A DNA stretch of 51,137 nucleotides from Streptomyces griseorubiginosus (GCF_017614965.1 NZ_WVUG01000027.1:1-51137); one strand, 5' to 3'. Shown: positions 17,225 to 26,713, counted from the first letter of the stretch. Numbers and translations: made by a program. Notes: generated by a model from the letters alone, not told the origin.

Positions 17225-20200
17225 TCACTCCGCCAGCCAGTGTCGGACGCGGCCGATGAGGTCGTTGGTGTCGACGGGCTTGGTGACGTAGTCGTTGGCG
17301 CCCGAGGCGAGGCTCTTCTCCTGGTCGCCCGGCATCGCCTTGGCGGTGACGGCGATGATGGGCAGCTGCGCGTACTGGGGCATGGCCCGGATCTCGGCGG
17401 TGGCGGCGTAGCCGTCCATCTCCGGCATCATCACGTCCATCAGGACCAGCGCGATGTCGGGGTGGGCGAGCAGCATCTCGATGCCCTTGCGGCCGTTGTC
17501 GGCGTGCAGGACCTGGAAGCCGTGCAGCTCCAGCACCCCGCTGAGGGCGAAGAGGTTGCGCGCGTCGTCGTCGACGACCAGCAGCGTACGGCCGACGAAG
17601 GCGTCGTCCACGACATGGGCGGCCGGACGGTGCGGTTCCTCGGAGCGGACCAGCGACAGTACGTCTCCCGGCTCCTCGGCGGACAGGTGCAGGGTGATGC
17701 GTTCGCGCAGCTCGTCGAGGCTGGAGAGGAAGTCCAGCGGCCGGCCGTCCGCGCCGGCGCGCAGCCGCTGCTCGTGGGCCAGGTCGACCCGGTGCCCGGT
17801 GTGCACCAGCACCGGCACGCTGGCCAGTGCCGAGTCGCCCCGCATGGCCTCCAGCAGGCGGGCGCCCTCGTCGTCGGGCATGCCGAGTTCCAGGACGACG
17901 CAGTGGCAGGGCTCGGCGGCCAGTGTGCTCGCCGCCTCCTGCGCCCCGACCGCCGTGATGATGTCGATCGGCCCGTGAGGGTCGTCGGGATCGGGCGCGA
18001 GGTCGGCGACCGCCCGCTCGGCGACGAGGGTCAGCAGCCCGCGGGGACGCTCCTCGACCACCAACAGGCGCCTGCGGCGCTGCTCGGGTCCCTGGGCAAC
18101 GGGGGTTTCCGTCCCCTGCGCCGGCGGAAGCTCCGCGGTGGTCGTGGCGTGGGGCTGCTCCAGCGGCCTGCCGCCGTCCAGCAGATCCTCGAAGTCGTCA
18201 CGGGCGACGGGCAGATACAGCGTGAAGGTGCTGCCCTGACCGGGCGTGCTGTCGACGGTGACGGCGCCGCCGAGCAGATGGGCGATCTCCCGGGTGATGG
18301 ACAGGCCCAGGCCGGTGCCGCCGTACTTGCGGCTGGTGGTGCCGTCCGCCTGCTGGAACGCCCCGAAGATCGTCTCCAGTTGCTGCTGGGGGATGCCGAT
18401 GCCGGTGTCCTTCACGCGGAAGGCCACCACCGGGCCGCCGCGGTGGACGCCCGCGGGCACCTCCCGGTCCGCGGCGGGCTCGATGCGCAGCTCCACGCCG
18501 CCCTGCTCGGTGAACTTCACCGCGTTCGACAGCAGGTTGCGCAGGATCTGCCGCAGCCGGGAGTCGTCGGTGAGCAGGTCGGCGGGGGTGCCCGGGGCGG
18601 TGGCCACCGTGAACTCCAGGCTCTTCTGTGTCGTCATCGGCCGGAACGTCGCCTCGACGTACTCCAGCAGCTGGCGCAGCGGGACCCGCTCGGGAGCGAC
18701 GTCCATCTTGCCGGCCTCGACCTTCGACAGGTCCAGGATGTCGTTGATCAGCTGGAGCAGGTCCGAGCCGGCGGAGTGGATGATGCCCGCGTACTCGACC
18801 TGCTTGGGGGTGAGGTTGCGGGAGGGGTTCTGTGCCAGCAACTGGGCGAGGATCAGCAGGCTGTTGAGCGGGGTGCGCAGCTCGTGGCTCATGTTGGCCA
18901 GGAACTCCGACTTGTACTTGGAGGCCAGCGCCAGCTCCTGGGCGCGGGTCTCGAGTTCCTGGCGCGCCTGCTCGATCTGCAGGTTCTTCGCCTCGATGTC
19001 GCGGTTCTGCGAGGCCAGCAGGGACGCCTTCTCCTCCAGCTCGGCGTTGGAGCGCTGCAGTTCGTCCTGCTGGACCTGCAACTCCTCCGAGCGGGCCTGG
19101 AGTTCGGCGGTCAGCCGCTGGGACTCGTCCAGCAGCTCGTCGGTGCGGGCGTTGGCGACGATGGTGTTGAGGTTGACGCCGATGGTCGGCATCAGCTGGC
19201 TGAGGAAGTCCTGGTGGATCTTTGTGAAGCGAGTGACGGAGGCCAGTTCGATGACGCCGAGAACCTGGTCCTCCACGACGATCGGGAGCACGACCAGGGC
19301 GCTGGGCACGGTGTGCCCGAGTCCGGAGGAGATGGTGACGTAGCCCGGCGGCAGTTCCTCGACGCTGATGGGCTTGTGGTTGCGCGCGGCCTGTCCGACC
19401 AGTGAGCGTCCGACGGGGATGCGCTCGGGCCGGTCGGTGTCGTCGGGGTAGCCGTAGGAGCCCACCAGCCGCAGTTCGTGGCCGCGTGCGCTCTCCTCCG
19501 CCAGGTAGAAGGCGCCGAACTGGGCGCTGACCAGCGGCGTGAGCTCGTCCATGATGAGCTCGGCGACCACGGGCAGGTCGCGGTGGCCCTGCATCAGGCC
19601 GGAGATGCGGGCGAGATTGGTCTTGAGCCAGTCCTGTTCCTGGTTGGCCCGGGTGGTCTGCCGCAGGGACTCCACCATGGAGTTGATGTTGTCCTTGAGC
19701 TCGGCGACCTCGCCGGAGGCCTCCACCGTGATCGAGCGGGTCAGGTCGCCCTCGGCGACGGCGCTGGCGACCTCGGCGATCGCACGGACCTGCCGGGTGA
19801 GGTTGCCGGCCAGTTCGTTGACGTTCTCCGTCAGCCGCTTCCAGGTGCCCTCGACGCCCTCGACCTCGGCCTGTCCGCCGAGCCGGCCCTCGCTGCCGAC
19901 CTCGCGGGCCACGCGGGTGACCTCGGCCGCGAACGACGACAGCTGGTCGACCATCGTGTTGATGGTCGTCTTCAGCTCCAGGATCTCGCCGCGGGCGTCG
20001 ACGTCGATCTTCTTCGACAGGTCACCGTTGGCCACGGCGGTCGTCACCAGGGCGATGTTGCGCACCTGCCCGGTGAGGTTGTTGGCCATGGAGTTGACGT
20101 TGTCGGTGAGGTCCTTCCAGGTGCCGGCCACGTTCGGCACGTGCGCCTGTCCGCCCAGGCGGCCCTCGGTCCCGACCTCGCGGGCGACGCGGGTGACCTC

Positions 20201-21496
20201 GTCGGCGAACGCGGACAGCGTGTCGACCATGGTGTTGATGACGTCCGCGAGGGCGGCGACCTCGCCCTTGGCCTCCACGGTGATCTTCTGCGAGAGGTCA
20301 CCGCGGGCGACGGCCGTGGCGACCTGGGCGATCGAGCGGACCTGACCCGTCAGGTTCGACGCCATCACGTTGACGTTGTCGGTGAGGTCCTTCCAGGTGC
20401 CCGACACGCCCCGCACGATGGCCTGTCCACCCAGGTTGCCCTCGGTGCCGACCTCGCGGGCGACGCGGGTGACCTCGTCGGCGAAGGCGGAGAGCTGGTC
20501 GACCATCGTGTTGATGGTGTTCTTCAGTTCGAGGATCTCACCGCGGGCGTCCACGGTGATCTTCTGGGACAGGTCGCCCTGCGCCACCGCGGTGGCCACC
20601 TGGGCGACGTTGCGGACCTGCGCGGTGAGGTTGCCCGCCATGAAGTTCACGGAGTCCGTCAGGTCGCGCCAGGTGCCCTTGACGCCCTTGACGTCCGCCT
20701 GACCGCCGAGCCGCCCCTCGGTGCCGACCTCGCGGGCGACGCGGGTGACCTCGTCGCCGAAGGCGGAGAGCTGGTCGACCATCGTGTTGATGGTGTTCTT
20801 CAGTTCGAGGATCTCGCCACGGGCGTCCACGGTGATCTTCTGGGACAGGTCGCCCTGTGCCACGGCGGTCGTCACCTGGGCGATGTTGCGGACCTGGGAG
20901 GTGAGGTTGCCCGCCATGAAGTTGACCGAGTCGGTCAGGTCACGCCAGACCCCGCCGACCCCGGGCACCTGGGCCTGTCCGCCGAGCCGGCCCTCGCTGC
21001 CGACCTCGCGGGCGACGCGGGTGACCTCGTCGGCGAAGGCGGAGAGCTGGTCGACCATCGTGTTGACGGTCTCTTTGAGCTGCAGGATCTCGCCGCGCGC
21101 GGGCACGTCGATCTTCTGCGACAGATCGCCCTTGGCGACCGCCGTGGCCACCTGGGCGATGTCGCGCACCTGCGTGGTCAGATTGCCCGCCATGGCGTTG
21201 ACCGAGTCGGTCAGATCGGCCCAGGTTCCCGAGACGCCCGGCACCTCCGCCTGACCGCCCAGTGTGCCCTCGGTGCCCACCTCGCGCGCCACCCGCGTCA
21301 CTTCGGACGTGAACACCGACAGCTGGTCCACCATGCCGTTGAAGACCGTGGCGATGTCGCCCAGCAGGCCCTCGCCGTCCGACGGCAGGCGGGTGCCGAA
21401 GTCACCGTCCCGCACGGCGGTCAGCCCGGCCAGCAGCTGCCGCAGCTCCTGCTCACCCGGGGCCCGCTCGACGGCCTCGGTCGTCCTGCTCGCCAT
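17225..21496 (-). CDS. Poly-HAMP hybrid histidine kinase with two receiver domains
   Basis: 1423-residue cytosolic sensor kinase. ATG 21496 has AAGGGG five bases upstream; GTG 21502 would sit too close. Domains: a HAMP array to ~residue 620 built on six 92-residue repeats; a GAF domain (~650-790); a coiled coil; a HisKA H-box ([13 protein letters not shown] near 870); an HATPase ([35 protein letters not shown]); a degenerate receiver in which the phospho-aspartate is Glu ([13 protein letters not shown]1203); and a canonical C-terminal receiver ([11 protein letters not shown], near 1353; K in VTKPVDT). There is no transmembrane segment. The layout resembles fungal group III (Nik1) and actinomycete osmosensing kinases. 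It is 76 bp upstream of the PP2C gene and divergent from a sigma factor. Confidence 0.92.
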   Translation of the reverse strand: MASRTTEAVERAPGEQELRQLLAGLTAVRDGDFGTRLPSDGEGLLGDIATVFNGMVDQLSVFTSEVTRVAREVGTEGTLGGQAEVPGVSGTWADLTDSVNAMAGNLTTQVRDIAQVATAVAKGDLSQKIDVPARGEILQLKETVNTMVDQLSAFADEVTRVAREVGSEGRLGGQAQVPGVGGVWRDLTDSVNFMAGNLTSQVRNIAQVTTAVAQGDLSQKITVDARGEILELKNTINTMVDQLSAFGDEVTRVAREVGTEGRLGGQADVKGVKGTWRDLTDSVNFMAGNLTAQVRNVAQVATAVAQGDLSQKITVDARGEILELKNTINTMVDQLSAFADEVTRVAREVGTEGNLGGQAIVRGVSGTWKDLTDNVNVMASNLTGQVRSIAQVATAVARGDLSQKITVEAKGEVAALADVINTMVDTLSAFADEVTRVAREVGTEGRLGGQAHVPNVAGTWKDLTDNVNSMANNLTGQVRNIALVTTAVANGDLSKKIDVDARGEILELKTTINTMVDQLSSFAAEVTRVAREVGSEGRLGGQAEVEGVEGTWKRLTENVNELAGNLTRQVRAIAEVASAVAEGDLTRSITVEASGEVAELKDNINSMVESLRQTTRANQEQDWLKTNLARISGLMQGHRDLPVVAELIMDELTPLVSAQFGAFYLAEESARGHELRLVGSYGYPDDTDRPERIPVGRSLVGQAARNHKPISVEELPPGYVTISSGLGHTVPSALVVLPIVVEDQVLGVIELASVTRFTKIHQDFLSQLMPTIGVNLNTIVANARTDELLDESQRLTAELQARSEELQVQQDELQRSNAELEEKASLLASQNRDIEAKNLQIEQARQELETRAQELALASKYKSEFLANMSHELRTPLNSLLILAQLLAQNPSRNLTPKQVEYAGIIHSAGSDLLQLINDILDLSKVEAGKMDVAPERVPLRQLLEYVEATFRPMTTQKSLEFTVATAPGTPADLLTDDSRLRQILRNLLSNAVKFTEQGGVELRIEPAADREVPAGVHRGGPVVAFRVKDTGIGIPQQQLETIFGAFQQADGTTSRKYGGTGLGLSITREIAHLLGGAVTVDSTPGQGSTFTLYLPVARDDFEDLLDGGRPLEQPHATTTAELPPAQGTETPVAQGPEQRRRRLLVVEERPRGLLTLVAERAVADLAPDPDDPHGPIDIITAVGAQEAASTLAAEPCHCVVLELGMPDDEGARLLEAMRGDSALASVPVLVHTGHRVDLAHEQRLRAGADGRPLDFLSSLDELRERITLHLSAEEPGDVLSLVRSEEPHRPAAHVVDDAFVGRTLLVVDDDARNLFALSGVLELHGFQVLHADNGRKGIEMLLAHPDIALVLMDVMMPEMDGYAATAEIRAMPQYAQLPIIAVTAKAMPGDQEKSLASGANDYVTKPVDTNDLIGRVRHWLAE
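19649..21304 (-). repeat. Six in-frame 276-bp repeats encoding HAMP units
   Basis: Inside the kinase gene the block beginning [10 protein letters not shown](T/S)EG recurs six times every 92 codons. Some stretches are identical in DNA over more than 50 bp, for example at about 20484 and 20760. It is a likely site for unequal recombination and for misassembly. Confidence 0.9.
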
Positions 21497-21639
21497 GCGC
21501 ACCCCTTGTTCCGCTCCCCAAGAGCCCTCACCCCGAGGACCCGGAACCGCGCCGAGGCCGCGTACGACCCCGCCTCACCGTCCGCGTTTACGCAGTTCAC
21601 GGAGCGGCTCGATGAGAAAATCCGGTGAAGATTAACGCA

Positions 21640-21655
21640 GTTGTCGTGCGACAAC
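21640..21655. promoter_or_regulatory. Inverted repeat in the kinase-sigma divergent region
   Basis: GTTGTCG-TG-CGACAAC is a perfect 7-bp inverted repeat with a 2-bp centre. It is 144 bp upstream of the kinase start and 240 bp upstream of the sigma start, so it could be an operator shared by both. The rest of 21497-21894 shows no gene. Confidence 0.45.
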
Positions 21656-21706
21656 CAAAGCCTCAGAAGAACATCGCAGGCTGCTCGAAATTCCGCGACC
21701 CGAGGT

Positions 21707-21731
21707 GCATGAAGGGTGTCTTCCCGGGTAC
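21707..21731 (+). promoter_or_regulatory. Candidate SigB-type promoter of the sigma factor gene
   Basis: GCAT (21707-21710), a 15-nt spacer and GGGTAC (21726-21731) match GNNT-N14-16-GGGTAC exactly. SigB-family genes are often autoregulated through such promoters. It predicts a leader of about 155 nt. Confidence 0.5.
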
Positions 21732-21894
21732 ACGGGCAGATTTGCCGACGGGGTCGCACCGGGCCGGGCGAGGGATCAAAATCGGCCACTTGTCCGTCCG
21801 TGGCGCAAGAATGTGGTGAGAAGCAGAATCCGGGGTATCCGCCAGCCCGAGCGGCTGGCAGGCCGCGAGTCGATACGAGGGAGAGGCATCCATC

Positions 21895-22734
21895 ATGACG
21901 GCGGCGTTGACGACCGAAGCCGGGACGGACCAGCTGCCGGAGGTAGCCGACCCCATCAACGTCACCCCTCGCGACGCCCGCGAGCTGACCCGGCACTTCC
22001 TGGCCCGGCTGGCGGAGCTGGAAGAGGGCACCCCGGAATACCAGTACGCGCGCAACACGCTGATCGAGATGAACATCTCACTGGTGCGCTACGCCGCCGC
22101 GCGGTTCCGCAGCCGCGGCCCGGCGGAGATGGAGGACATCGTCCAGGTCGGCGTGATCGGCCTGATCAAGGCGATCGACCGGTTCGAGGTCTCCCGCGAG
22201 GTGGAGTTCACCTCCTTCTCCATCCCCTACATCGTCGGCGAGATCAAGCGGTTCTTCCGCGACACCTCCTGGGCCGTCCACGTGCCCCGCCGACTGCAGG
22301 AGGCCCGGGTCCAGCTGGCCCACGCCACCGAGGAGCTCAGCAGCCGCCTGGGCCGCACGCCCACGGTCTCGGAGCTGTCGCAGCTGATGAGCCTGTCGGA
22401 GGAGGAGGTCATCGAGGCCCGCGTCGCCTCCAACGGCTACAACTCCTCCTCGCTCGACGCCGCCGTCTCCACCGGTGAGGACGGCGAGGGCGTGCTCGCG
22501 GACTTCATCGGCACCGAGGACGCCGCTCTGGAGCTGGTGGAGGACTTCCACTCCCTGGCGCCCCTGATCGCCGAACTCGACGAGCGGGAGCGGTTGATCC
22601 TGCACATGCGCTTCGTGGAGGAGTGCACGCAGGCCGAGATCGGCAAGCGTCTGGGCATCTCGCAGATGCATGTCTCCCGCCTGCTCAACCGTCTTCTGGC
22701 CCGGCTGCGAGCGGCCCTGCTCACCACGGGCTGA
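21895..22734 (+). CDS. RNA polymerase sigma factor, SigB/SigF/SigG family
   Basis: 279-residue stress/development sigma factor; ATG behind GGGAGAGG. Region 2 is clear (MNISLVRYAAARFRSRG, then MEDIVQVGVIGLIKAIDRF and TSFSIPYIVGEIKRFFRDT). Region 3 (VPRRLQEARVQLAHATEELS) follows, and region 4 ends in the HTH CTQAEIGKRLGISQMHVSRL. The FRDTSWAVHVPRRLQ motif is diagnostic of the SigB/F group. No RsbW-type anti-sigma gene lies beside it in the window; control may come through the divergent kinase and the PP2C phosphatase. Which Streptomyces paralogue it is (SigB, L, M, H and so on) cannot be told here. Confidence 0.93.
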   Translation: MTAALTTEAGTDQLPEVADPINVTPRDARELTRHFLARLAELEEGTPEYQYARNTLIEMNISLVRYAAARFRSRGPAEMEDIVQVGVIGLIKAIDRFEVSREVEFTSFSIPYIVGEIKRFFRDTSWAVHVPRRLQEARVQLAHATEELSSRLGRTPTVSELSQLMSLSEEEVIEARVASNGYNSSSLDAAVSTGEDGEGVLADFIGTEDAALELVEDFHSLAPLIAELDERERLILHMRFVEECTQAEIGKRLGISQMHVSRLLNRLLARLRAALLTTG

Positions 22735-22848
22735 GCCGCAGGCGGCCAGCGCATCCCGGCGGCCCGAAGTCGGCCAGACATCGCAGATCCTCGGGCACGC
22801 CGGGAAACAGCTCGCCGTAGTCTGTGCCCCCCGCTCCCTGGAGGGGGT

Positions 22849-22888
22849 GGCCCTGGGGCGATCACCAGGCAGTGATCGCCCCAGGGCC
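22849..22888. repeat. 17-bp perfect inverted repeat, terminator-like
   Basis: GGCCCTGGGGCGATCAC (22849-22865) and its exact complement (22872-22888) flank the loop CAGGCA. No T run follows. It could end transcription of the sigma gene 115 bp upstream. Its right arm lies inside the decayed SRPBCC gene and encodes part of the family's RPWGDH motif, so the left arm looks like an inverted copy of gene sequence. Between 22735 and 22848 the minus strand keeps an open, codon-biased frame (DYGELFPGVPEDLRCLADFG), which may be another gene remnant. Confidence 0.75.
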
Positions 22889-23077
22889 GCAGCTCGATCG
22901 CGATCCGGGCCGTGCCCAGGGGCCCGGCGTGCGCCTCCAGCTCGAGCCGTGTCCTCCTCGCAGTACCGCACGACGGTCTCGTCGGCCAGCCGCAGCGGCC
23001 CCGACCTTGGTGCCGTCGGCGAGTACCGCCCACACGGCGCTGGGGCTCACCTTGATCAGACGATGGCCAACGGCCAC
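22862..23077 (-). pseudogene. Decayed SRPBCC (polyketide cyclase-like) family gene
   Basis: Minus-strand remnant with a good ribosome site (GGGAGG) and GTG start at 23077. It begins VAVGHRLIKVSPSAVWAVLA, typical of the SRPBCC ligand-binding family. It then loses about 35-45 residues expected in the middle and resumes in another frame as GPLRLADETVVRYCEEDT. It shifts frame again near 22958 to RLELEAHAGPLGTARIAIEL and RPWGDHCLVI, and stops matching at the 17-bp inverted repeat. Two frame changes, one internal deletion and a missing C-terminal helix make a functional product unlikely. The family identity is from recognised motif order, not a search. Confidence 0.75.
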
Positions 23078-23305
23078 CCAGGCCTCCCGCGCTCGCGGCC
23101 GATATGATCATCAGCCCCCGCCGAGTGTCCCGCACGACGAAGCCCAACCCGAACGATGGTTCACCCGCCGGGCCGCTACTGCACATGCTCTCCCGGGTGT
23201 CCCCCGAACTGTGCAAAAGGGCGGCGGTTGACATCTCCCACGCCAGGGGCGGCTAGGCCTTTGGGGCTACCCGAACCCGCGCCCCACCGTAGGAGGTACG
23301 CCCCC

Positions 23306-24667
23306 ATGGCAGGCAGATCCCGTGCGCTCGCCCGCAACGCCGCCCTGGTCACGCTCGGCACACTCGTCCTGACCGCGCTCCACCCGGCCGCGTCGGCCCA
23401 GCCGCCGTCCGGCCCCGCCCCCAGTGCCGCCCAGACCCTCGGCGCCGACAAGCCGTCCGCCCAGGTCCTGCGCGCGCTCGAGCGAGATCTGCGCCTGACG
23501 CCGACTCAGGCGTCCGCCCGCCTGGTCAACGAGGCGGAGGCCGGAACCCGGGCCGGCGTCCTGCACAACGCCCTGGGCACCCGCTTCGCCGGCGCCTGGG
23601 TCAAGGGCGCGACCTCCACCCAGCTGAGCGTCGCCACCACCTCCCGTGCCGACTTCCCGGCCATCCGGGCCCAGGGCGCCAAACCGGCCCTCGTCCGCTG
23701 GACCCTGAACGACCTGCGCACGGCCCAGAGCAAGCTGGACAAGGCGGCCGCCCACCGGATCACCGCGAACACCCCCGTGTGGTACACGGACGCCCGCACC
23801 AACCGGGTGGTCGTGGAGGCCAGAAGCCGTTCGGCGGCGGCCGCGTTCGTCAAGGCCGCCGGCGTCGGGGCCGACCGCATCCGCGTTCGCGTCACGGCCG
23901 ACCGCCCGCGCCTGCTGAAGGACCTCGTCGGCGGGGACCCCTACTACATCGACGCCACCGCCCGCTGCTCCATCGGATTCTCCGTCACCAAGGGAACGCA
24001 GCAGGGCTTCGCCACCGCCGGCCACTGCGGCAGGCCCGGGGCGAAGACCACCGGTTTCGACCAGACCGACCAGGGCACCTTCCAGGCCTCCACCTTCCCC
24101 GGCAAGGACATGGCCTGGGTGGGCGTCAACGCCAACTGGACCGCCACCCCCGACGTCAAGGCGGACAACGGGCAGACGGTGCAGGTCGCCGGCTCGGCCG
24201 AGGCACTGGTCGGCGCGTCCGTGTGCCGCTCCGGTTCCACCAGCGGCTGGCACTGCGGCACCATCCAGCAGACGGACGCGACCGTCAACTACGCCGAGGG
24301 CACCGTCAACGGCCTGACCCAGACGAACGTGTGCGCCGAACCCGGTGACTCCGGCGGCCCCTACATCTCCGGCGCGCAGGCGCAGGGCACCACCTCGGGC
24401 GGCTCCGGCGACTGCACCAGGGGCGGCACCACCTTCTTCCAGCCCATCAACGCGACGCTCGGCGACTTCGGTCTCACCCTCAAGACCACCGGCCAGACCG
24501 CCGCCTCGCAGACCCCCGGCACGACCGACGCGTGGAGCGCGGGACGCGTCTACCGGGTGGGCACCACGGTGACGCACGGACTGGCCCGCTACCGCTGCCT
24601 GCAGACCCACCAGGCGCAGACCGCCTGGGCCCCCGACGCCACGCCGGCCCTCTGGCAGCGTCTGTGA
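23306..24667 (+). CDS. Secreted S1 family serine protease, streptogrisin C-like, with chitin-binding module
   Basis: 453-residue pre-pro-protease; ATG 23306 follows AGGAGGT. The signal peptide (basic MAGRSRALARN, hydrophobic LVTLGTLVLTAL, cleavage near AASA-QPP) is followed by an alpha-lytic-type propeptide (~30-210; RALERDLRLTPTQASARLVN) and the mature trypsin-fold domain. The triad is visible: H240 in TAGHCG, D268 in GKDMAWVG, S349 in EPGDSGGP. After a Thr/Pro linker, a CBM5/12-type module (DAWSAGRVYRVGTTVTHG…YRCLQTHQAQTAW) should bind chitin, as in SGPC of S. griseus. A TTGACA at 23228-23233 is a candidate -35 box with a weak -10 (TAGGCC). Confidence 0.92.
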   Translation: MAGRSRALARNAALVTLGTLVLTALHPAASAQPPSGPAPSAAQTLGADKPSAQVLRALERDLRLTPTQASARLVNEAEAGTRAGVLHNALGTRFAGAWVKGATSTQLSVATTSRADFPAIRAQGAKPALVRWTLNDLRTAQSKLDKAAAHRITANTPVWYTDARTNRVVVEARSRSAAAAFVKAAGVGADRIRVRVTADRPRLLKDLVGGDPYYIDATARCSIGFSVTKGTQQGFATAGHCGRPGAKTTGFDQTDQGTFQASTFPGKDMAWVGVNANWTATPDVKADNGQTVQVAGSAEALVGASVCRSGSTSGWHCGTIQQTDATVNYAEGTVNGLTQTNVCAEPGDSGGPYISGAQAQGTTSGGSGDCTRGGTTFFQPINATLGDFGLTLKTTGQTAASQTPGTTDAWSAGRVYRVGTTVTHGLARYRCLQTHQAQTAWAPDATPALWQRL

Positions 24668-24675
24668 CACCCGCT

Positions 24676-24714
24676 CTCCGCCCGGGCACGGCACCACGTT
24701 GCGCCCGGGCGGAG
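24676..24714. terminator. Bidirectional terminator hairpin between protease and serine hydrolase
   Basis: CTCCGCCCGGGC (24676-24687) pairs perfectly with 24703-24714 across a 15-nt loop. It lies between two convergent stop codons and would serve both strands. Confidence 0.75.
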
Positions 24715-24725
24715 CCGGTACGGCG

Positions 24726-25799
24726 CTAAGCGTCCGCCAGCAGTCCGTACGCGGTCGCCACGAACGGGTCGTTGGCGCGGAACCGCCGCGTGCACACCGC
24801 CACCAGCGCGGTGGCGGTGTCCGGTCGAAACCCCAGGAACGCCTGTTGGCCGAGCGTGGCCCCGCTGTGGAAGTACAGCGGCCCACCAGCGGTCGGATGC
24901 CGGAACCAGCCCACCGTGTGCACATGCCGGTGCCCCAGCCCGCGCCGCAGCACGGGACGCCGTACCGCACCGAGAGCGCCCTCCAACGGCGAACCGGCGG
25001 GCCGGAGGTGGGCTTCGAGGAAGGTGAGCAGGTCCTGCGGGGTGGCGCGCACGGCACCCGCGGCCTGGAAGCCGCCCGCGTCGAAGGCCAGAGTCGGCGT
25101 ACAGCCGTCCTTGCGGTGCCCCACCGCGTCGGCGCCCGGCTCGTCCGGCCGCATGGCCGTCTCGCCGAGGCCGAGGGGACGCAGCAGCCGCGTGGACAGC
25201 AGGTCCTCCCACGAGGTGTTCGTGGCCGTGGCGAGCGCGTGCCCGAGGACGGCCACCCCGAAGTTGGAGTAGTGCCAACGCGTTCCGGGGCGGTGTCGGC
25301 CGCGATGCCGCAGGAACGCCTCCACGACCCGCCCGGAGGGATACCGGCCGTAGGGGTTGGTGTGCCAGGCGGGCAGGGCACGTACGTAGAAGTCCGACGG
25401 CAGCGCGGGCAGCCCGGCCGTGTGGGTGACGAGGTGCGCCAGAGTGACGGGCGACCTCGGAGCCGGCCGTCCCGGGGCCAGGAGCTCGCCCGCCGGCTCG
25501 GCTCCGGTCACGACACCTCGCTGGATCAGTTCGGTCAGCAGCAAGGCGGTGAACGTCTTGGTGGCCGAGCCGATTTCGTACCGCAGCTCCTCGCGGGGGC
25601 GCGCGGGGGGAGGGGCGGTGCCGCCGCAGCGCACCAGGCGCTGCCCGCGCCGGGACGCCGCGAAGACGACATCGGGTGCGTCGACCGCTTCGACGGCCGC
25701 CGCCAACTGTCCGCCGAGGTCTCCATCGTCGGCTGCCTCGGCCGAGGGCGGACCGAGGTCGAGGTCCTGGCCCGGCCACAACACCGTACGGCCGCTCAT
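24726..25799 (-). CDS. Beta-lactamase-fold serine hydrolase, last gene of the peptide operon
   Basis: 357-residue class C beta-lactamase/DD-peptidase family protein. The family triad is visible: SxxK as SATK (S78, K81, in YEIGSATKTFTALLL), YxN as YSN (~176, in HYSNFGVAVLGHAL) and HSG in place of KTG near the end (YFHSGATLGQQAFLG). HLVTHTAGLPALP is also typical. There is no signal peptide, so it should be cytoplasmic, unlike most penicillin-binding relatives. Its ATG overlaps the previous stop as ATGA, so it is translationally coupled. Family members include esterases, D-amino acid amidases and peptidases; here a role in trimming or releasing a peptide is a reasonable but untested idea. Confidence 0.85.
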   Translation of the reverse strand: MSGRTVLWPGQDLDLGPPSAEAADDGDLGGQLAAAVEAVDAPDVVFAASRRGQRLVRCGGTAPPPARPREELRYEIGSATKTFTALLLTELIQRGVVTGAEPAGELLAPGRPAPRSPVTLAHLVTHTAGLPALPSDFYVRALPAWHTNPYGRYPSGRVVEAFLRHRGRHRPGTRWHYSNFGVAVLGHALATATNTSWEDLLSTRLLRPLGLGETAMRPDEPGADAVGHRKDGCTPTLAFDAGGFQAAGAVRATPQDLLTFLEAHLRPAGSPLEGALGAVRRPVLRRGLGHRHVHTVGWFRHPTAGGPLYFHSGATLGQQAFLGFRPDTATALVAVCTRRFRANDPFVATAYGLLADA

Positions 25800-26713
25800 G
25801 ACGCCTGCGCGAGCGCGGTCAGGGAGCGGGAGGTGGCCAGTGCGGAGGCGAAGGCGGCGACCAGTGTCGGGTGGTAGACGAGGTCGAACAGTTCGTCGCC
25901 GTCGGCGGCCGGCGTCTCGCGTACCGCGGGCATGGCACCGTCCGCCCGCTGCGCGGCGGCGAAAGCCGCCCAGGCGCGTCCGTCCAGCGTGGGAGCGGGC
26001 AGACAGGCGTCCACGACGAGGAGTTCGCCCAGCAGGTCCCAGCGGCGCAGATCCAGCCAGTCGTCGATCCAGACCGGCAGCCATGCTGCGAGGTAGTCGG
26101 CGAGGCGGGGCGGCAGCCCCTCCGGGCTCTCGCCCCAGTCGGTGAGATGGAACACGGCGTGGGTGACGTCGTAGGCGATGTGCCCCTCCACCGTCCACGG
26201 CTCGGGCGTCCGGGCCAGCCATGTCGCCGCCAGCGCCTCGCCTTCGGGCGGGCGCGGATCCAGTCCGAAGCGGCGCTGGAAGGCGGAGAGGCCGAGCCTT
26301 CGGGTCGGGGTGGTCTCGAACGCCGTCCAGCTGTGCAGACGATGGTTGAGTACGGCGGCCTCCTCCACCTCTGGCCGGCTGTAGCCCAGTTCGCGGAAGG
26401 GCAGGTACACCTCGAAGGGGATCGGCGAGATCGGTTCGGTGCGCTGGCCGCGGACCAGCATCCGTCCGCCGTCCAGCGTCTCGCGCCAGACGTGGTCGAG
26501 CAGTCGGCGGGCGAGCTCGGCCTGCCGTGAGCCGGCCACGCCTTCACGGAACAACACCTTGCAGACCAGGGCGAGTTCCCCGATCGGTTTGAACCGTTCG
26601 AGGAAACCGATCTCCGGATCCACCTCCGGCTCGAGCCGGAAGCCGTCACGGTGGGCCCACAGCCATTCCATGGCGCGAACTCCCACGGTGTGCAGCAGAC
26701 GCGTGTCGGTCAT
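25796..26713 (-). CDS. Unrecognised protein A of a paralogous pair (THxVFHLTDWG motif)
   Basis: 305-residue soluble, mostly helical protein with no signal peptide. It is clearly paralogous to the next gene upstream. Shared features in order are an aromatic N-terminal motif (MEWLWAHRDGF), GELALVC, TRRLGL, then EPWTVEGHIAYDVTHAVFHL continuing TDWGE near residues 175-195, LPPRLADYLAAWLPVW, WDLLGELLVVDACLPAP, and YHPTLVAAFASAL near 278. Invariant His, Asp and Trp suggest a metal site or active site. It may belong to the group annotated DUF6895, but I am not certain. Start ATG overlaps the upstream stop by 4 bp, as does its own stop with the next start. No function is assigned. Confidence 0.8.
   Translation of the reverse strand: MTDTRLLHTVGVRAMEWLWAHRDGFRLEPEVDPEIGFLERFKPIGELALVCKVLFREGVAGSRQAELARRLLDHVWRETLDGGRMLVRGQRTEPISPIPFEVYLPFRELGYSRPEVEEAAVLNHRLHSWTAFETTPTRRLGLSAFQRRFGLDPRPPEGEALAATWLARTPEPWTVEGHIAYDVTHAVFHLTDWGESPEGLPPRLADYLAAWLPVWIDDWLDLRRWDLLGELLVVDACLPAPTLDGRAWAAFAAAQRADGAMPAVRETPAADGDELFDLVYHPTLVAAFASALATSRSLTALAQAS

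Noticed and set aside
14461..19405. Very long plus-strand open frames opposite the phosphatase and kinase (897 and 1063 codons)
   Set aside because: They are antisense shadows caused by GC-biased third positions; the minus-strand products have clear domains.
21625..21819. 64-codon plus-strand ORF between kinase and sigma
   Set aside because: No ribosome site, weak codon bias, and it overlaps the inverted repeat and candidate promoter.
21833..21838. GGGTAT close to the sigma start as a second SigB-type -10
   Set aside because: No GNNT at 14-16 nt upstream.
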